From Hephaestia caeni (GTDB lineage: Bacteria; Pseudomonadota; Alphaproteobacteria; Sphingomonadales; Sphingomonadaceae), in contig NZ_QXDC01000002.1 in NCBI RefSeq assembly GCF_003550065.1, positions 1,174,260 through 1,238,259 on the forward strand: a DNA stretch of 64,000 nucleotides. Direction: 5' to 3'. This document shows positions 49,539 through 59,075 of the stretch, in pieces. The notes under the pieces are model-generated. The model was not told the origin of the DNA and did not search any database. It saw only the letters and a program-made list of their open reading frames with translations. Position 1 is the stretch's first letter. Every line of letters begins with the position of its first letter. A program made the position numbers and the translations under genes.

Positions 49539-49581
49539 CGACCATCGGCAAACAGCTTCTCAACTGTCGCACGCCACCATA

Positions 49582-50886
49582 TCACTCCGCCGCCTCCTGC
49601 ATCGGCGTCGCCTCATCGCGCCCGCGCTCGGCGATGCGGCGTTCGAGTTCGGGGCGGAAGTGGCGGATCAGGCCCTGGATCGGCCAGGCGGCCGCGTCGC
49701 CCAGGGCGCAGATCGTGTGGCCCTCGACCTGCTTGGTGACCTGGAACAGCGTGTCGATCTCGCTTGCCTCGGCGTCTCCGGTGCGCAGCCGCTCCATCAC
49801 GCGCCACATCCAGCCGGTGCCTTCACGGCACGGGGTGCACTGGCCGCAACTCTCGTGCTTGTAGAAATGCGAGATGCGACTGATCGCGCGAACGATGTCG
49901 GTCGACTTGTCCATCACAATCACCGCCGCAGTGCCGAGGCCGGAGCCGAGCGCTTTCAGCCCGTCGAAATCCATCGGCGCGTCCATGATCTGCTCGGCGG
50001 GCACTAGTGGCACCGAGGAGCCGCCGGGGATCACCGCGAGCAAATTGTCCCAGCCGCCACGAATCCCGCCGGCGTGCTTCTCGATCAGGTCGCGGAAGGG
50101 AATGCCCATCGCTTCCTCGACCACGCACGGCGTGTTCACATGGCCCGAGATCTGAAAGAGCTTGGTGCCCTTGTTGTTCTCGTTACCGATCGAGGAAAAC
50201 CACGCCGCGCCGCGCCTGAGGATCGTCGGCGTCACCGCGATCGATTCGACGTTGTTGACCGTCGTCGGGCAGCCGTAGAGCCCCGCCCCCGCCGGGAACG
50301 GCGGCTTGAGGCGCGGCTGGCCCTTCTTGCCCTCGAGGCTTTCGAGCATCGCGGTCTCTTCGCCGCAAATGTATGCGCCCGCGCCGCGATGGACGAAGAC
50401 GTCGAAATCATAGCCCGAGCCGCACGCGTTCTTGCCGAGGAAGCCCTTGCCATAGGCCTCGGCGACGGCGGCGAAGAGCGTTTCCGCCTCACGGATGAAC
50501 TCACCGCGGATATAGATGTAGGCCGCCCGCGCGCGCATCGCGAAGCCGGCGACCAGTGCGCCTTCGATCAGCTTGTGCGGATCGTGGCGGATGATCTCGC
50601 GATCCTTGCACGAACCGGGCTCGGATTCGTCGGCGTTGATGACGAGGAAATTGGGCCGATCGGCGCGCGGTTCCTTGGGCATGAAGCTCCACTTCATGCC
50701 GGTGGGGAAGCCCGCGCCGCCGCGGCCGCGCAGGCCCGATGCCTTGATCGCGTCGATGATCGCGTCGGGGCCGATCTCGAGCAGCTTTTTGGTATTGTCC
50801 CAATCGCCACGCTTCATCGCCGCGCCGATGTTCCACGGCTGGAAACCGTAGAGGTTGGTGAAGATGCGGTCCTTGTCGGCAAGCAT
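49582..50886 (-). CDS. nuoF: NADH-quinone oxidoreductase subunit F
   Basis: 434-residue NADH-binding subunit with FMN and [4Fe-4S] cluster N3. [16 protein letters not shown] (NADH loop), [49 protein letters not shown] (FMN site), and [14 protein letters not shown] for the cluster Cys. Start ATG 50886 one base after the small membrane gene's TAG. Confidence 0.97.
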   Translation of the reverse strand: MLADKDRIFTNLYGFQPWNIGAAMKRGDWDNTKKLLEIGPDAIIDAIKASGLRGRGGAGFPTGMKWSFMPKEPRADRPNFLVINADESEPGSCKDREIIRHDPHKLIEGALVAGFAMRARAAYIYIRGEFIREAETLFAAVAEAYGKGFLGKNACGSGYDFDVFVHRGAGAYICGEETAMLESLEGKKGQPRLKPPFPAGAGLYGCPTTVNNVESIAVTPTILRRGAAWFSSIGNENNKGTKLFQISGHVNTPCVVEEAMGIPFRDLIEKHAGGIRGGWDNLLAVIPGGSSVPLVPAEQIMDAPMDFDGLKALGSGLGTAAVIVMDKSTDIVRAISRISHFYKHESCGQCTPCREGTGWMWRVMERLRTGDAEASEIDTLFQVTKQVEGHTICALGDAAAWPIQGLIRHFRPELERRIAERGRDEATPMQEAAE

Positions 50887-50887
50887 C

Positions 50888-51046
50888 CTAGCGCCCCTTC
50901 CCGATCAGCTTTTCCGCGCCGAAATAGGCTGCCACCGCGACCGCGAGGCCGATCCCGAGCACGATCATCCCGAACGCGATCTTGAGCACCGCGATCAGCA
51001 CGATGACGGCGATCACCGCCGCGACGATGGCGATCAGCAGGTTCAT
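50888..51046 (-). CDS. 52-residue membrane protein between nuoE and nuoF
   Basis: Tiny hydrophobic protein. [20 protein letters not shown] is one membrane helix; [20 protein letters not shown] is a second, and the end AEKLIGKGR is basic. Its ATG overlaps the nuoE stop as ATGA, and its TAG is followed after one base by the nuoF ATG. Such packing means it is translated with the complex I subunits. Codon use is like the neighbours (GTC/GTG/ATC). No homologue recognised; a complex I accessory role is an inference. Confidence 0.75.
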   Translation of the reverse strand: MNLLIAIVAAVIAVIVLIAVLKIAFGMIVLGIGLAVAVAAYFGAEKLIGKGR

Positions 51047-51711
51047 GCCCATTCGCCCCGATAATCGTGATTTTCCGAAACCATATCCTTGAGCGTCGTC
51101 GGCCCGCCTTCGGGGCAGCTCGTCTGACGGGCGTTCTGAGGGCCGGGCTTGGGCGTTTGCCCCTGCGCCAGCGCATCGAGGATCGCGGTCATCTTGTCGT
51201 AGTCGAGATCTTCGTAATTATCGTCGTTGATCTGGACCATCGGCGCGTTGGTGCACGCGCCCAGGCATTCGACCTCGGTCAGCGTGAACAGCCCGTCGGG
51301 CGTGGTCTTGCCCTTGGAAAGCCCGTGATTGCGGCACGCGGCGAGCACGTCGTCCGACCCGCGCAACATGCACGGCGTCGTCCCGCAGACCTGCACATGA
51401 TAGCGGCCCACCGGCACCATGTTGAACATCGTGTAGAAGGTCACGACCTCGAACACGCGCATGTACGGTACGCCGATCTCGCGCGCTACGAACTCGATCA
51501 CCGGCACGGGGAGCCAGCCTTGCGTCTTGGTCTCGGCGCCGACCTGGCGCTGCGCGAGATCGAGCAACGGCAGCGACGCCGATTGCGCGCGACCCGGCGG
51601 ATAGCGGGCGATGATTTCCTTGGCCTTGCGCGCATTCTCGTCGGTCCACGCGAACGCGCCCCAGCGCGCGCGGACCTCATCTTCGGGTGGAAGGTGCGGA
51701 GATTCAGCCAT
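51043..51711 (-). CDS. nuoE: NADH-quinone oxidoreductase subunit E
   Basis: 222-residue thioredoxin-like subunit with the [2Fe-2S] cluster N1a. Cys ligands in VQVCGTTPCMLRGSDD and VECLGACTNAPM. MRVFEVVTFYTMFNMVPVGRY is the conserved middle. A C-terminal tail (QGQTPKPGPQNARQTSCPEGG...) of about 45 residues extends past the E. coli end, as in many alphaproteobacteria. Starts inside the end of the small membrane gene (8-bp overlap) and overlaps the 52-residue gene by four bases. Confidence 0.96.
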   Translation of the reverse strand: MAESPHLPPEDEVRARWGAFAWTDENARKAKEIIARYPPGRAQSASLPLLDLAQRQVGAETKTQGWLPVPVIEFVAREIGVPYMRVFEVVTFYTMFNMVPVGRYHVQVCGTTPCMLRGSDDVLAACRNHGLSKGKTTPDGLFTLTEVECLGACTNAPMVQINDDNYEDLDYDKMTAILDALAQGQTPKPGPQNARQTSCPEGGPTTLKDMVSENHDYRGEWA

Positions 51712-51949
51712 CTGTCTTGCTGCTCTTCGTTCTGCTCAGTTGAATTCCGTTCTGTCGTAGGCCGATCACGGCACCAGACAGGCCAGCGAAAAAGATCACG
51801 GCAAAACAAATTATCTGAATTTCGGGATCGACGTTCGCCGTCACCAGAATGAGCCACGCGGCAATTGCGAGGCCAGTCGACGCTTTCCACCATAGTGGAG
51901 CACGCGCCCATGTCACCTTAATGCCGCTGTTCCACCACGACAGCCTCAC
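51704..51949 (-). CDS. 81-residue membrane protein between nuoD and nuoE
   Basis: Small membrane protein with two helices: [21 protein letters not shown] and [19 protein letters not shown], a short loop between, and a polar basic tail ([17 protein letters not shown]). Its ATG overlaps the nuoD stop as ATGA; its end overlaps the nuoE start by eight bases. Codons are less GC-rich than in nuoD and nuoE, which may mean later acquisition. No family recognised. Confidence 0.7.
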   Translation of the reverse strand: MRLSWWNSGIKVTWARAPLWWKASTGLAIAAWLILVTANVDPEIQIICFAVIFFAGLSGAVIGLRQNGIQLSRTKSSKTDG

Positions 51950-53181
51950 CGGTCACACTCCCCGAACACGACGTCGATCGCGGAGAGGATCGCGGTCGTA
52001 TCGGCCAGCATGTGGCCCTTCGACATGAAGTCCATCGCCTGCAAATGGCTGAACGCGGTCGGGCGCAGCTTGCAGCGATAGGGCTTGTTGCTGCCGTCGG
52101 CGACCAGATAGACGCCGAACTCGCCCTTGGGGCTTTCGGTCGCGACGTACACCTCGCCCGCGGGGACGTGATAGCCTTCGGTGAACAGCTTGAAGTGATG
52201 GATCAGTGCTTCCATCGAGCGCTTCATCTCGGCGCGCCGGGGCGGCGCTACCTTGCGGTCGAGCGTCATCACCGGGCCTTCGGGCATCTCGCGCAGGCAC
52301 TGCTTGATGATCCGCGCCGACTGGCGAACCTCCTCGACGCGCACCATGAAGCGATCATAACAATCGCCGCGCGTCCCCACGGGCACGTCGAACTCCATCC
52401 GATCGTAGACGTCATAGGGTTGCGATTTGCGCAGATCCCACGGGATGCCGGACGCGCGGATCATCGGGCCGGAAAAGCCCCAGGCAATCGCGTCGTCGCG
52501 GCTCACCGTCGCGATGTCGACGTTGCGCTGCTTGAAGATGCGGTTGTCGGCGACCAGGCTGATCGCGTCCTCGAACAAGCGCGGCAATCGCGTGTCCAGC
52601 CAGTCCCCGATATCGGCGAGCAGCTTCAGCGGTGCATCCTGATGCACCCCGCCGACGCGGAAATAGTTCGAGTGCATCCGCGCGCCCGACACGCGCTCGA
52701 AGAAGTTCATGCAGTCTTCGCGCACCTCGAACAGCCACAGGTTCGGCGTCATCGCGCCGACGTCCATCACATGGCTGCCGAGGTTGAGCATGTGGTTCGA
52801 GATGCGCGTCAGCTCGGCGAACAGCACACGCAGATATTGCGCGCGCAGCGGCACTTCGAGATCGAGCAGCTTTTCGACCGCGAGCACGAAGCTGTGCTCC
52901 ATGCACAAGGGCGAGCAATAATCGAGCCGGTCGAGATAGGGCAGCGCCTGCGCGTAGGTCTTGTATTCGATCAGCTTCTCGGTGCCGCGATGGAGCAGCC
53001 CGACGTGCGGATCGATCCGATCGATGATCTCGCCGTCCAACTCCATCACCAGCCGCAGCACGCCGTGCGCGGCCGGGTGCTGCGGGCCGAAATTGATCGT
53101 GTAGTTCTGGATCGCGACGTCGCCCGTCGTCGGGTCGATCGCGTCGGTCTCGCCGAGGAGTTCTTCTACATAATCAGCCAC
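51946..53181 (-). CDS. nuoD: NADH-quinone oxidoreductase subunit D
   Basis: 411-residue 49-kDa-type subunit at the quinone site. [22 protein letters not shown] (quinone-site His), [37 protein letters not shown], and the C-terminus [11 protein letters not shown] start at 53181 ([11 protein letters not shown]) with GGGAGA a few bases upstream; the in-frame ATG at 53202 lies within the palindromic spacer and is unlikely. Confidence 0.95.
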   Translation of the reverse strand: MADYVEELLGETDAIDPTTGDVAIQNYTINFGPQHPAAHGVLRLVMELDGEIIDRIDPHVGLLHRGTEKLIEYKTYAQALPYLDRLDYCSPLCMEHSFVLAVEKLLDLEVPLRAQYLRVLFAELTRISNHMLNLGSHVMDVGAMTPNLWLFEVREDCMNFFERVSGARMHSNYFRVGGVHQDAPLKLLADIGDWLDTRLPRLFEDAISLVADNRIFKQRNVDIATVSRDDAIAWGFSGPMIRASGIPWDLRKSQPYDVYDRMEFDVPVGTRGDCYDRFMVRVEEVRQSARIIKQCLREMPEGPVMTLDRKVAPPRRAEMKRSMEALIHHFKLFTEGYHVPAGEVYVATESPKGEFGVYLVADGSNKPYRCKLRPTAFSHLQAMDFMSKGHMLADTTAILSAIDVVFGECDR

Positions 53182-53200
53182 GGGTATCTCCCAAGGCACC

Positions 53201-53266
53201 ACCCCGGCGAAGGCCGGGGTCCAGCATCGAGCCGGCCGTAACTGGACCCCGGCCTTCGCCGGGGAG
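53201..53266. repeat. REP-like palindrome between nuoC and nuoD
   Basis: Perfect 23-bp inverted repeat: 53202-53224 (CCCCGGCGAAGGCCGGGG plus TCCAG) against 53242-53264. The best-preserved of the elements inside the nuo operon. Confidence 0.88.
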
Positions 53267-53286
53267 GAAATAACGGGAAAGAGGCG

Positions 53287-54123
53287 TCATTGGTTCTGCC
53301 CCTTGCCGGGCGCCTTCTTCACATCGACCTTCCTGGGCTTGCGCTTCGCCGCCGGCTTGGCCTCGGCCTTGCCTTCGCCGGTCTGCGCCGGGCTTTCGGT
53401 CGTCTTGGGCGTCTTGGCCTTCGGCGTCGCCTTCTTCGCCGCGGCCGCATCGGCCTTCTGGAGCTTGTCGGCCGTCACCGGCGAGGGCGCGCCCTTCGCC
53501 TCGGGCATCGCCGCCTTTTCGTCGCCCGGCAGGATATATTCGGCGCCTTCCCACGGGCTCATGAAATCGAAGGTGCGGAAATCCTGCGCAAGCTGGACCG
53601 GTTCGTAGACGACGCGCTTGGCGTCTTCCGAATAGCGCAGCTCGACATAGCCCGAGAGCGGAAAATCCTTGCGCTGCGGATGGCCGCGAAAGCCGTAATC
53701 GGTGAGGATGCGGCGCAGGTCGCGATTGCCCTCGAACAGCACGCCGTACATGTCGTACACCTCGCGCTCGAGCCAGCCGGCGACCGGCCAGATACCCGTC
53801 ACCGACGGCACTGGCTTCACGTCGTCGGTGGTAACGCGCACGCGCAGGCGACGGTTCTTCGTGAGTGACAGCAGGTGATAGCAGACGTCGAACCGATCCT
53901 CGCGATCGGGATAATCGACTCCGGCGATTTCCATGAGCTGCTGATATTCCAGGCCCGGCGTATCGCGTAAGCCGATCATCGCGTCGATCAGCCGCGGCCG
54001 ATCGATCGTCAGCGTGATCTCACCGACCGCGTCGAGCGTATCGACGATCATGTCGCCGAGCGCAGCCTTGGCCGCGTCGATCACGCCGTCGTTGGAAAGC
54101 GTGCGGGGAGCAGGTGCCAGCAT
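53287..54123 (-). CDS. nuoC: NADH-quinone oxidoreductase subunit C
   Basis: 278-residue 30-kDa subunit. Core: LMEIAGVDYPDREDRFDVCYHLLSL, WLEREVYDMYGVLFEGNRDLRRILTDYGF, and FPLSGYVELRYSEDAKRVVYEP. After about residue 205 there is a 70-residue tail of Ala, Lys and Pro (AAAAKKATPKAKTPKTTES..., ending KKAPGKGQNQ), not part of the usual fold. Seven bases from nuoB. Confidence 0.95.
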   Translation of the reverse strand: MLAPAPRTLSNDGVIDAAKAALGDMIVDTLDAVGEITLTIDRPRLIDAMIGLRDTPGLEYQQLMEIAGVDYPDREDRFDVCYHLLSLTKNRRLRVRVTTDDVKPVPSVTGIWPVAGWLEREVYDMYGVLFEGNRDLRRILTDYGFRGHPQRKDFPLSGYVELRYSEDAKRVVYEPVQLAQDFRTFDFMSPWEGAEYILPGDEKAAMPEAKGAPSPVTADKLQKADAAAAKKATPKAKTPKTTESPAQTGEGKAEAKPAAKRKPRKVDVKKAPGKGQNQ

Positions 54124-54129
54124 CGGGAA

Positions 54130-54687
54130 TTATCGCTCGATCGTGCCCGAGCGGCGAATCTTCCGCTGGAGCTGCATGATGCCATAGAGCAACGCCTCGG
54201 CAGTCGGCGGGCAGCCGGGCACGTAGATGTCGACCGGCACGATCCGATCACAGCCGCGCACCACCGAATAGCTGTAATGGTAATAGCCGCCGCCATTGGC
54301 GCAGCTTCCCATCGAGATGACGTATTTGGGTTCCGACATCTGATCGTAAACGCGACGTAGCGCCGGGGCCATCTTGTTGCACAGCGTGCCGGCGACGATC
54401 ATCACGTCGGACTGGCGCGGGGACGCGCGCGGCGCGGCGCCGAAGCGCTCGAGGTCGTAGCGCGGCATGTTGACGTGGATCATCTCGACCGCGCAGCACG
54501 CGAGGCCGAATGTCATCCACCACAGCGAACCCGTCCGCGCCCACTGGAACAGATCCTCGGTCGAGGTGACGAGAAAGCCCTTGTCGGTCAGTTCGCCGTT
54601 CAGATCGTTGAAATACGTCTGATCGGGCGGGACGATCGACGAGCCGGCGTTACGATCCAGCTCGACGGGGCCAGATTGCGGTCTCAC
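54130..54687 (-). CDS. nuoB: NADH-quinone oxidoreductase subunit B
   Basis: 185-residue subunit holding the [4Fe-4S] cluster N2 next to the quinone. Cys ligands: [21 protein letters not shown] and [35 protein letters not shown] is the conserved helix. Start GTG 54687 ([13 protein letters not shown]) overlaps the nuoA TGA as GTGA; the frame upstream is a shadow of nuoA. Confidence 0.96.
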   Translation of the reverse strand: MRPQSGPVELDRNAGSSIVPPDQTYFNDLNGELTDKGFLVTSTEDLFQWARTGSLWWMTFGLACCAVEMIHVNMPRYDLERFGAAPRASPRQSDVMIVAGTLCNKMAPALRRVYDQMSEPKYVISMGSCANGGGYYHYSYSVVRGCDRIVPVDIYVPGCPPTAEALLYGIMQLQRKIRRSGTIER

Positions 54688-55058
54688 TCCCAATCGAGCG
54701 CTCCCTTCTTCCATGCATAGACGAGGCCGAGCACCAGCTCGCCGATGAACACCATCATCGAGATCCAGGCCGTCCAGCCGAGACCGAACACCGAGACCGC
54801 CCACGGATAGAGGAACGCGGCTTCGAGATCGAAGATGATGAACAGGATCGCGACCAGATAGAAACGCACGTCGAACTGGCTGCGCGGATCCTCGAACGCG
54901 GGAAAGCCGCACTCATATTCGGTGAGCTTTTCCGGATACGGCTTGTGCGCGCCCGTCAGCCGGCCGACCAGCATCGGCAGGAACACGAACGTGCCCGAAA
55001 GCGCGAGCGCGACGCCGAGGAACAGCAGGATCGGCAGATATTGCGACAGGTCGACCAA
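54684..55058 (-). CDS. nuoA: NADH-quinone oxidoreductase subunit A
   Basis: 124-residue three-helix membrane subunit. [21 protein letters not shown], then the conserved loop [44 protein letters not shown]. First gene of the nuo superoperon; its promoter should lie in the 120 bp at 55059-55179, where I could not fix boxes. Confidence 0.96.
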   Translation of the reverse strand: MVDLSQYLPILLFLGVALALSGTFVFLPMLVGRLTGAHKPYPEKLTEYECGFPAFEDPRSQFDVRFYLVAILFIIFDLEAAFLYPWAVSVFGLGWTAWISMMVFIGELVLGLVYAWKKGALDWE

Positions 55059-55179
55059 GGGGCATTCTCGTGAGGCGGCAGGTGTGGCGGGGCTTTAGGA
55101 CGATGGCCCGGGTGGGGCAAGGCCATAGCCGCTGAGAATCGCTCGCAATTAGGTGCGTTGCGCCGGTTCCGATCGCGCG

Positions 55180-56382
55180 TCAGGCCGCCGCGGCGGCCGT
55201 GATCTCGCCGGCAGGCGCGCACGCGAGGCGGTTTCGGCCGCTCATCTTGGCGCTGTACAGCGCGGCGTCCGCGGCGCGCACCAGATCGTCGGGCGACAGC
55301 CCCGGCGCGGACTCCACCGATGCCAGCCCGAGGCTCACCGTCACGCCTTCGCGCAGCATCAGCGCCGACGCTGCCGTGTCGCGCTCGATCCGCCGCCGCA
55401 GGCGCTCGGCGATGGGCCGCAGGTCTTCGAGCGCCGCGCCCGGAAAGATCAGCATGAATTCCTCGCCGCCCGGGCGCACCGCGAGGTCGGCCGGGCCGCG
55501 CGGCGCCTCGGCGATAATCCGCGCCACCGCCTGCAAACAGCGATCGCCCTCCGCGTGGCCGTGGGTGTCGTTATAGCGTTTGAAGCGATCGACATCGATC
55601 GCGATGACGCCGAGCGCGCCGCCGTACCGCTGCGCCCGCGCCCATTCACGTGCCAGACAGGCATCGCCGGATCGCCGGTTGGCGAGGCCGGTGAGCGGAT
55701 CGGTGCGGCTCACCTCCTCGAGAATACGGCACGCTTCTTCGAGATCGCGGCTGCGCTGCGCCAGCGAATCGATGAGGTGCTGGTTATCGACCGCCAGCCG
55801 CTGCGCGCGCAGGACGCTGCGCGCGAGCCGGTGGCTGATCATCAGCAACGCCGCCGTCATTGCGACCGCGCCGATCGACAGCAGCACGCTGCCATAGCGA
55901 TCGGAGAGCGCGAAGCCGAACGCGGCCGAAAGCGATACCGGCGCGGCGAAGGCGGCATACACCGGCCAGTACGCGATATTGGCGATGCTCAGCGTCAGCG
56001 CGCTCAACGCGACGCACATCACGACCATCACCTGATTGTCGCTGCCGGTCGCGACCACCCAGACGATCGCCGCGCCCCACATCATCCCGTCGAACGCCGC
56101 GCCCGCGACCAGCGCAGCGGCCCAGCCTCGGGTGCCGATCGCCGGCAACCGCCCGGTGCGATAGGCAAAGGCGATCGCGGCGCGCACCATCATCGCCACG
56201 GCATTGATCGACAGCCACAGCCCCAGCGCGGGCGCGGTCGCCGCGCTCCAGCAGAAGCTCGCGATGAGGACGCAGCCGAGCGCATCCATCACGATCAGCG
56301 GCAGGTTGAGCCCGTACACCGCATCGATCTGCGTTCGCAGGAACGCGTCACGTTCGGCTTGGACGATCGGCTCGGTGCGCAT
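55180..56382 (-). CDS. membrane diguanylate cyclase (GGDEF)
   Basis: 400-residue protein. About six membrane helices (residues about 25-195, e.g. LIVMDALGCVLIASFCWSA; VYAAFAAPVSLSAAFGFAL) are followed by a coiled linker (RSVLRAQRLAVDNQHLIDSL) and a GGDEF domain: RTDPLTGLANRR, ALGVIAIDVDRFKRYNDTHGHAEGD, and the active loop RPGGEEF. The product-inhibition site RxxD is not canonical here (RGPADLAV). It should make c-di-GMP, the ligand of PilZ proteins such as those at 3345 and 11132. Confidence 0.9.
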   Translation of the reverse strand: MRTEPIVQAERDAFLRTQIDAVYGLNLPLIVMDALGCVLIASFCWSAATAPALGLWLSINAVAMMVRAAIAFAYRTGRLPAIGTRGWAAALVAGAAFDGMMWGAAIVWVVATGSDNQVMVVMCVALSALTLSIANIAYWPVYAAFAAPVSLSAAFGFALSDRYGSVLLSIGAVAMTAALLMISHRLARSVLRAQRLAVDNQHLIDSLAQRSRDLEEACRILEEVSRTDPLTGLANRRSGDACLAREWARAQRYGGALGVIAIDVDRFKRYNDTHGHAEGDRCLQAVARIIAEAPRGPADLAVRPGGEEFMLIFPGAALEDLRPIAERLRRRIERDTAASALMLREGVTVSLGLASVESAPGLSPDDLVRAADAALYSAKMSGRNRLACAPAGEITAAAAA

Positions 56383-56459
56383 GGCCCGATGCTAGCCCGG
56401 CCGGGTTAAGCACGGGTTATAGTGTGTTCGAGAAACAGCGGGCCGGTGCCGAACAGACT

Positions 56460-57272
56460 TCAGCGCAGCGCGGCGGCGATCAGTTTGTGCAGCTTGGAGT
56501 GGAGCACGTCGTTGGCGGCGAGGAATTCGTTACGCGCGATCGCCCGGTCGCCGCCGCGATAATCGGTGACGAACCCGCCCGCTTCTTTGACGAGCAACAG
56601 CCCCGCCGCGACATCCCAGCGGCCAAGGTCCGATTCCCAGAAACCGTCGAACCGGCCCGCGGCGACCCAGGCGAGATCGAGCGCCGCCGAGCCGAGCCGC
56701 CGGATCCCCGCCACTTCGGGCGCGACCGCACCGAAAATGCGGCTCCATTCGGCAAAATCGCCGTGGCCGAGAAACGGAATACCGGTCGCGATCAGCGCAT
56801 CCGCCAGGTCACGCCGCGCCGAGACGCGCAGCCGCTTTTCCTGCACCCACGCGCCCCTGCCCTTTTCGGCCCAGAAGCTTTCGTCGGTGAGCGGCTGATA
56901 GACCAGCGCCGCCATCGGTTCCCAGGTGCCGTTCGGGCGCGGCTCCTCGACCGCAATCGAGATCGCGAAATGGGGGATGCCGTGGAGGAAATTGGAGGTG
57001 CCGTCCAACGGATCGACCACGAAACGCGGCTTGGCGGGATCGCCTTCGACCTCGCCGCGCTCTTCCATGATGAAGCCCCAATCGGGGCGCGCGCGCGACA
57101 ATTCCTCGAACAGCGTCTGTTCGGCGCGCTGATCGGCCATCGAAACGAAATCGGCCGGCCCCTTGCGGCTGACCTGGAGGTGCTGGACTTCGTTGAAATC
57201 ACGTCGCAGCCGCGGCGCCGCCTTGCGCGCGGCGCGATCCATGACGGTGATGAGGCCCGAATGCGATACCAT
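56460..57272 (-). CDS. inositol monophosphatase family protein
   Basis: 270-residue Mg/Li-type phosphatase. Motifs: FIMEERGEVEG (metal Glu), RFVVDPLDGTSNFLHGIPHF (DPxDGT active site) and GRWDVAAGLLLVKEAGG (WDxAA). The bacterial family (SuhB) also helps in rRNA transcription. Start MVSHSGLITVMDRAARKAAP at 57272 is the conserved N-terminus. It lies just after the small periplasmic gene on the same strand. Confidence 0.92.
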   Translation of the reverse strand: MVSHSGLITVMDRAARKAAPRLRRDFNEVQHLQVSRKGPADFVSMADQRAEQTLFEELSRARPDWGFIMEERGEVEGDPAKPRFVVDPLDGTSNFLHGIPHFAISIAVEEPRPNGTWEPMAALVYQPLTDESFWAEKGRGAWVQEKRLRVSARRDLADALIATGIPFLGHGDFAEWSRIFGAVAPEVAGIRRLGSAALDLAWVAAGRFDGFWESDLGRWDVAAGLLLVKEAGGFVTDYRGGDRAIARNEFLAANDVLHSKLHKLIAAALR

Positions 57273-57276
57273 CGCG

Positions 57277-57675
57277 TCAGCGGCCGCTGGTCGCGCCCGC
57301 GGCGCCGGCCGCCGGCTTGGCATCCCCGGCCGCCTTGTCCCCGGTCGGCAGCGGCGCGCCGCAGATCTTGGCGAGCACCATCAGCCGGATCGTGGGATCG
57401 GCGGCGTCGAGATCCTTGTTTTCGGCAAGTGTCTTGAAAAGCCCATCGCCCAGCTTGCCGAGCGGATTCTGATAGAGGCAACCGAACAGGCCGTTCTTGG
57501 TTTCCTGCGGCACTTCCTTCGAATTGAGCGCGCTGACGAGCAGGCTCAGCGTATCGCTGGCGTTCTTGATGTCCTCCTGGCTCGGCGCTTCGGCCGCCGC
57601 AGCGGGCTTGTCCTGCGCGATCGCCGGCGAGACGGCAAGGAACGCGGTGGCGAGGAAAAGAGGGAAACTACGCAT
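57277..57675 (-). CDS. small periplasmic hypothetical protein
   Basis: 132-residue exported protein: signal peptide MRSFPLFLATAFLAVSPAIA ends before QDKPAAA. The mature part (IKNASDTLSLLVSALNSKEVPQ; GLFGCLYQNPLGKLGDGLFK; LMVLAKICGAPLPTG) is helical with two Cys, and the tail is Ala/Gly/Lys-rich. No family recognised. ATG 57675 used; a TTG two codons upstream overlaps the efp stop. It stands between efp and the phosphatase gene, all on the same strand. Confidence 0.75.
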   Translation of the reverse strand: MRSFPLFLATAFLAVSPAIAQDKPAAAAEAPSQEDIKNASDTLSLLVSALNSKEVPQETKNGLFGCLYQNPLGKLGDGLFKTLAENKDLDAADPTIRLMVLAKICGAPLPTGDKAAGDAKPAAGAAGATSGR

Positions 57676-57677
57676 GA

Positions 57678-58241
57678 TCAATCGGCCCGCTTCACATAGG
57701 TTTGTTCGTAGACGTCGACGACGATCCGGGTGCCCGCGCTGATGTGTGGCGGCACCATCACGCGCACGCCGTTATCGAGCACCGCCGGCTTGTAGCTCGA
57801 CGAGGCGGTCTGCCCCTTCACCACCGCGTCGGCCTCGACCACTTCGGCTTCGATCTGGTCGGGCAACTGGACGCTGATCGGCTTTTCGTCGTGAAGCTCC
57901 ATCACCACGTCCATCCCGTCCTGAAGGAAGGCGGCGGCGTCGCCCAGCAGGTCGCTGGGCAGGGTGATCTGTTCGTACGTGTCCTTGTCCATGAAGGTCA
58001 GCATGTCGCCGTCGGCGAACAGGAACTGGAAATCCTTGGTATCGAGCCGCACGCGCTCGACCGTTTCGGCCGAGCGGAAGCGGACGTTGGTCTTGCGGCC
58101 GTCGATGAGGTTCTTCATCTCGACCTGCATATAGGCGCCGCCCTTGCCGGGCTGGGTGTGCTGGATCTTGACCGCGCGCCAGATGCCGCCTTCATATTCG
58201 AGAATGTTGCCGGGACGGATGTCCACGCCGCTGATCTTCAT
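57678..58241 (-). CDS. efp: elongation factor P
   Basis: 187-residue EF-P, which relieves ribosomes stalled at proline stretches. [21 protein letters not shown], then [19 protein letters not shown], where the modifiable Lys sits in the PGKG tip; then OB domains and the end [18 protein letters not shown]. No modification enzyme is encoded nearby. Confidence 0.96.
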   Translation of the reverse strand: MKISGVDIRPGNILEYEGGIWRAVKIQHTQPGKGGAYMQVEMKNLIDGRKTNVRFRSAETVERVRLDTKDFQFLFADGDMLTFMDKDTYEQITLPSDLLGDAAAFLQDGMDVVMELHDEKPISVQLPDQIEAEVVEADAVVKGQTASSSYKPAVLDNGVRVMVPPHISAGTRIVVDVYEQTYVKRAD

Positions 58242-58403
58242 GGGCCTACCTGCTGGAAAGAGCGAAGAGCGCCCGCGGACGCCCGAGTGCCGCGCCCTTT
58301 ACCGATCCACGCCGCCGCGGGCAAGCAGCCGATCGGCGGGGCGTGGCGACGGTCCGCCAGGCGCGGCTATCGACTTGGCCCGGCACGTGGACCTCGCCTA
58401 ATC

Positions 58404-59075
58404 CTAACCCCGCAGCAGCGCGGCGAAGGCGCGCACCGCTTCCGCCTCGTCGCCGTTCCACACCGCGCCCGAAACGGCGAGGAAATCCGCCCCCGCCGCG
58501 ATCAGCGGCGGGGCGTTCGCGGGCGTGATCCCGCCGATCGCGACGCACGGCAGTTCGAACATCGTCGCCCACCATGAAAGGAGCGCGGGTTCGGCATGGT
58601 GGCGTACTTCCTTCGTCGTGGTGGGATAAAAGCTGCCGAAGGCGACGTAATCGGCCCCCGCTTCGCCGGCTTCCATCGCGAGATGACGGCTGTCGTGGCA
58701 GGTGACGCCGATCTGCGCCGAGGGGCCGAGCAGCGCGCGCGCCTCGCGCGGGTCGCCATCGTCCTGCCCGAGATGGACGCCATCGGCGCCGAGCCGTTTG
58801 GCGAGGCTGACGCTGTCGTTGACGATGAACGCCACGTCGCGCGCTGCGCAGATCGGCTGGAGCGGCTCGGCAAGGCGCGCCGCCTCATGCTGATCGACGT
58901 GCTTGACGCGGAACTGGAACGCGGCGACCGGCCCCGCATCGAGCGCGCGGGCGAGCCGATCGGCGAATCCCCCCGACACGTCGAGCGGCGAGACGAGATA
59001 GAGCTGGCACGGCTCGCGCGCGTCGTCGCGCTGGAAACGCTCGGCGAAGTCGGGATCGAGATCGTCGTCGTTCAC
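58404..59075 (-). CDS. thiE: thiamine phosphate synthase
   Basis: 223-residue ThiE-type TIM barrel that joins the thiazole and pyrimidine halves of thiamine. Motifs: [62 protein letters not shown] and [29 protein letters not shown] start at 59075 overlaps the methyltransferase TGA (GTGA). The N-terminal 25 residues are acidic and longer than usual. No TPP riboswitch was seen ahead of it, as it lies at the end of an operon. Confidence 0.85.
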   Translation of the reverse strand: MNDDDLDPDFAERFQRDDAREPCQLYLVSPLDVSGGFADRLARALDAGPVAAFQFRVKHVDQHEAARLAEPLQPICAARDVAFIVNDSVSLAKRLGADGVHLGQDDGDPREARALLGPSAQIGVTCHDSRHLAMEAGEAGADYVAFGSFYPTTTKEVRHHAEPALLSWWATMFELPCVAIGGITPANAPPLIAAGADFLAVSGAVWNGDEAEAVRAFAALLRG

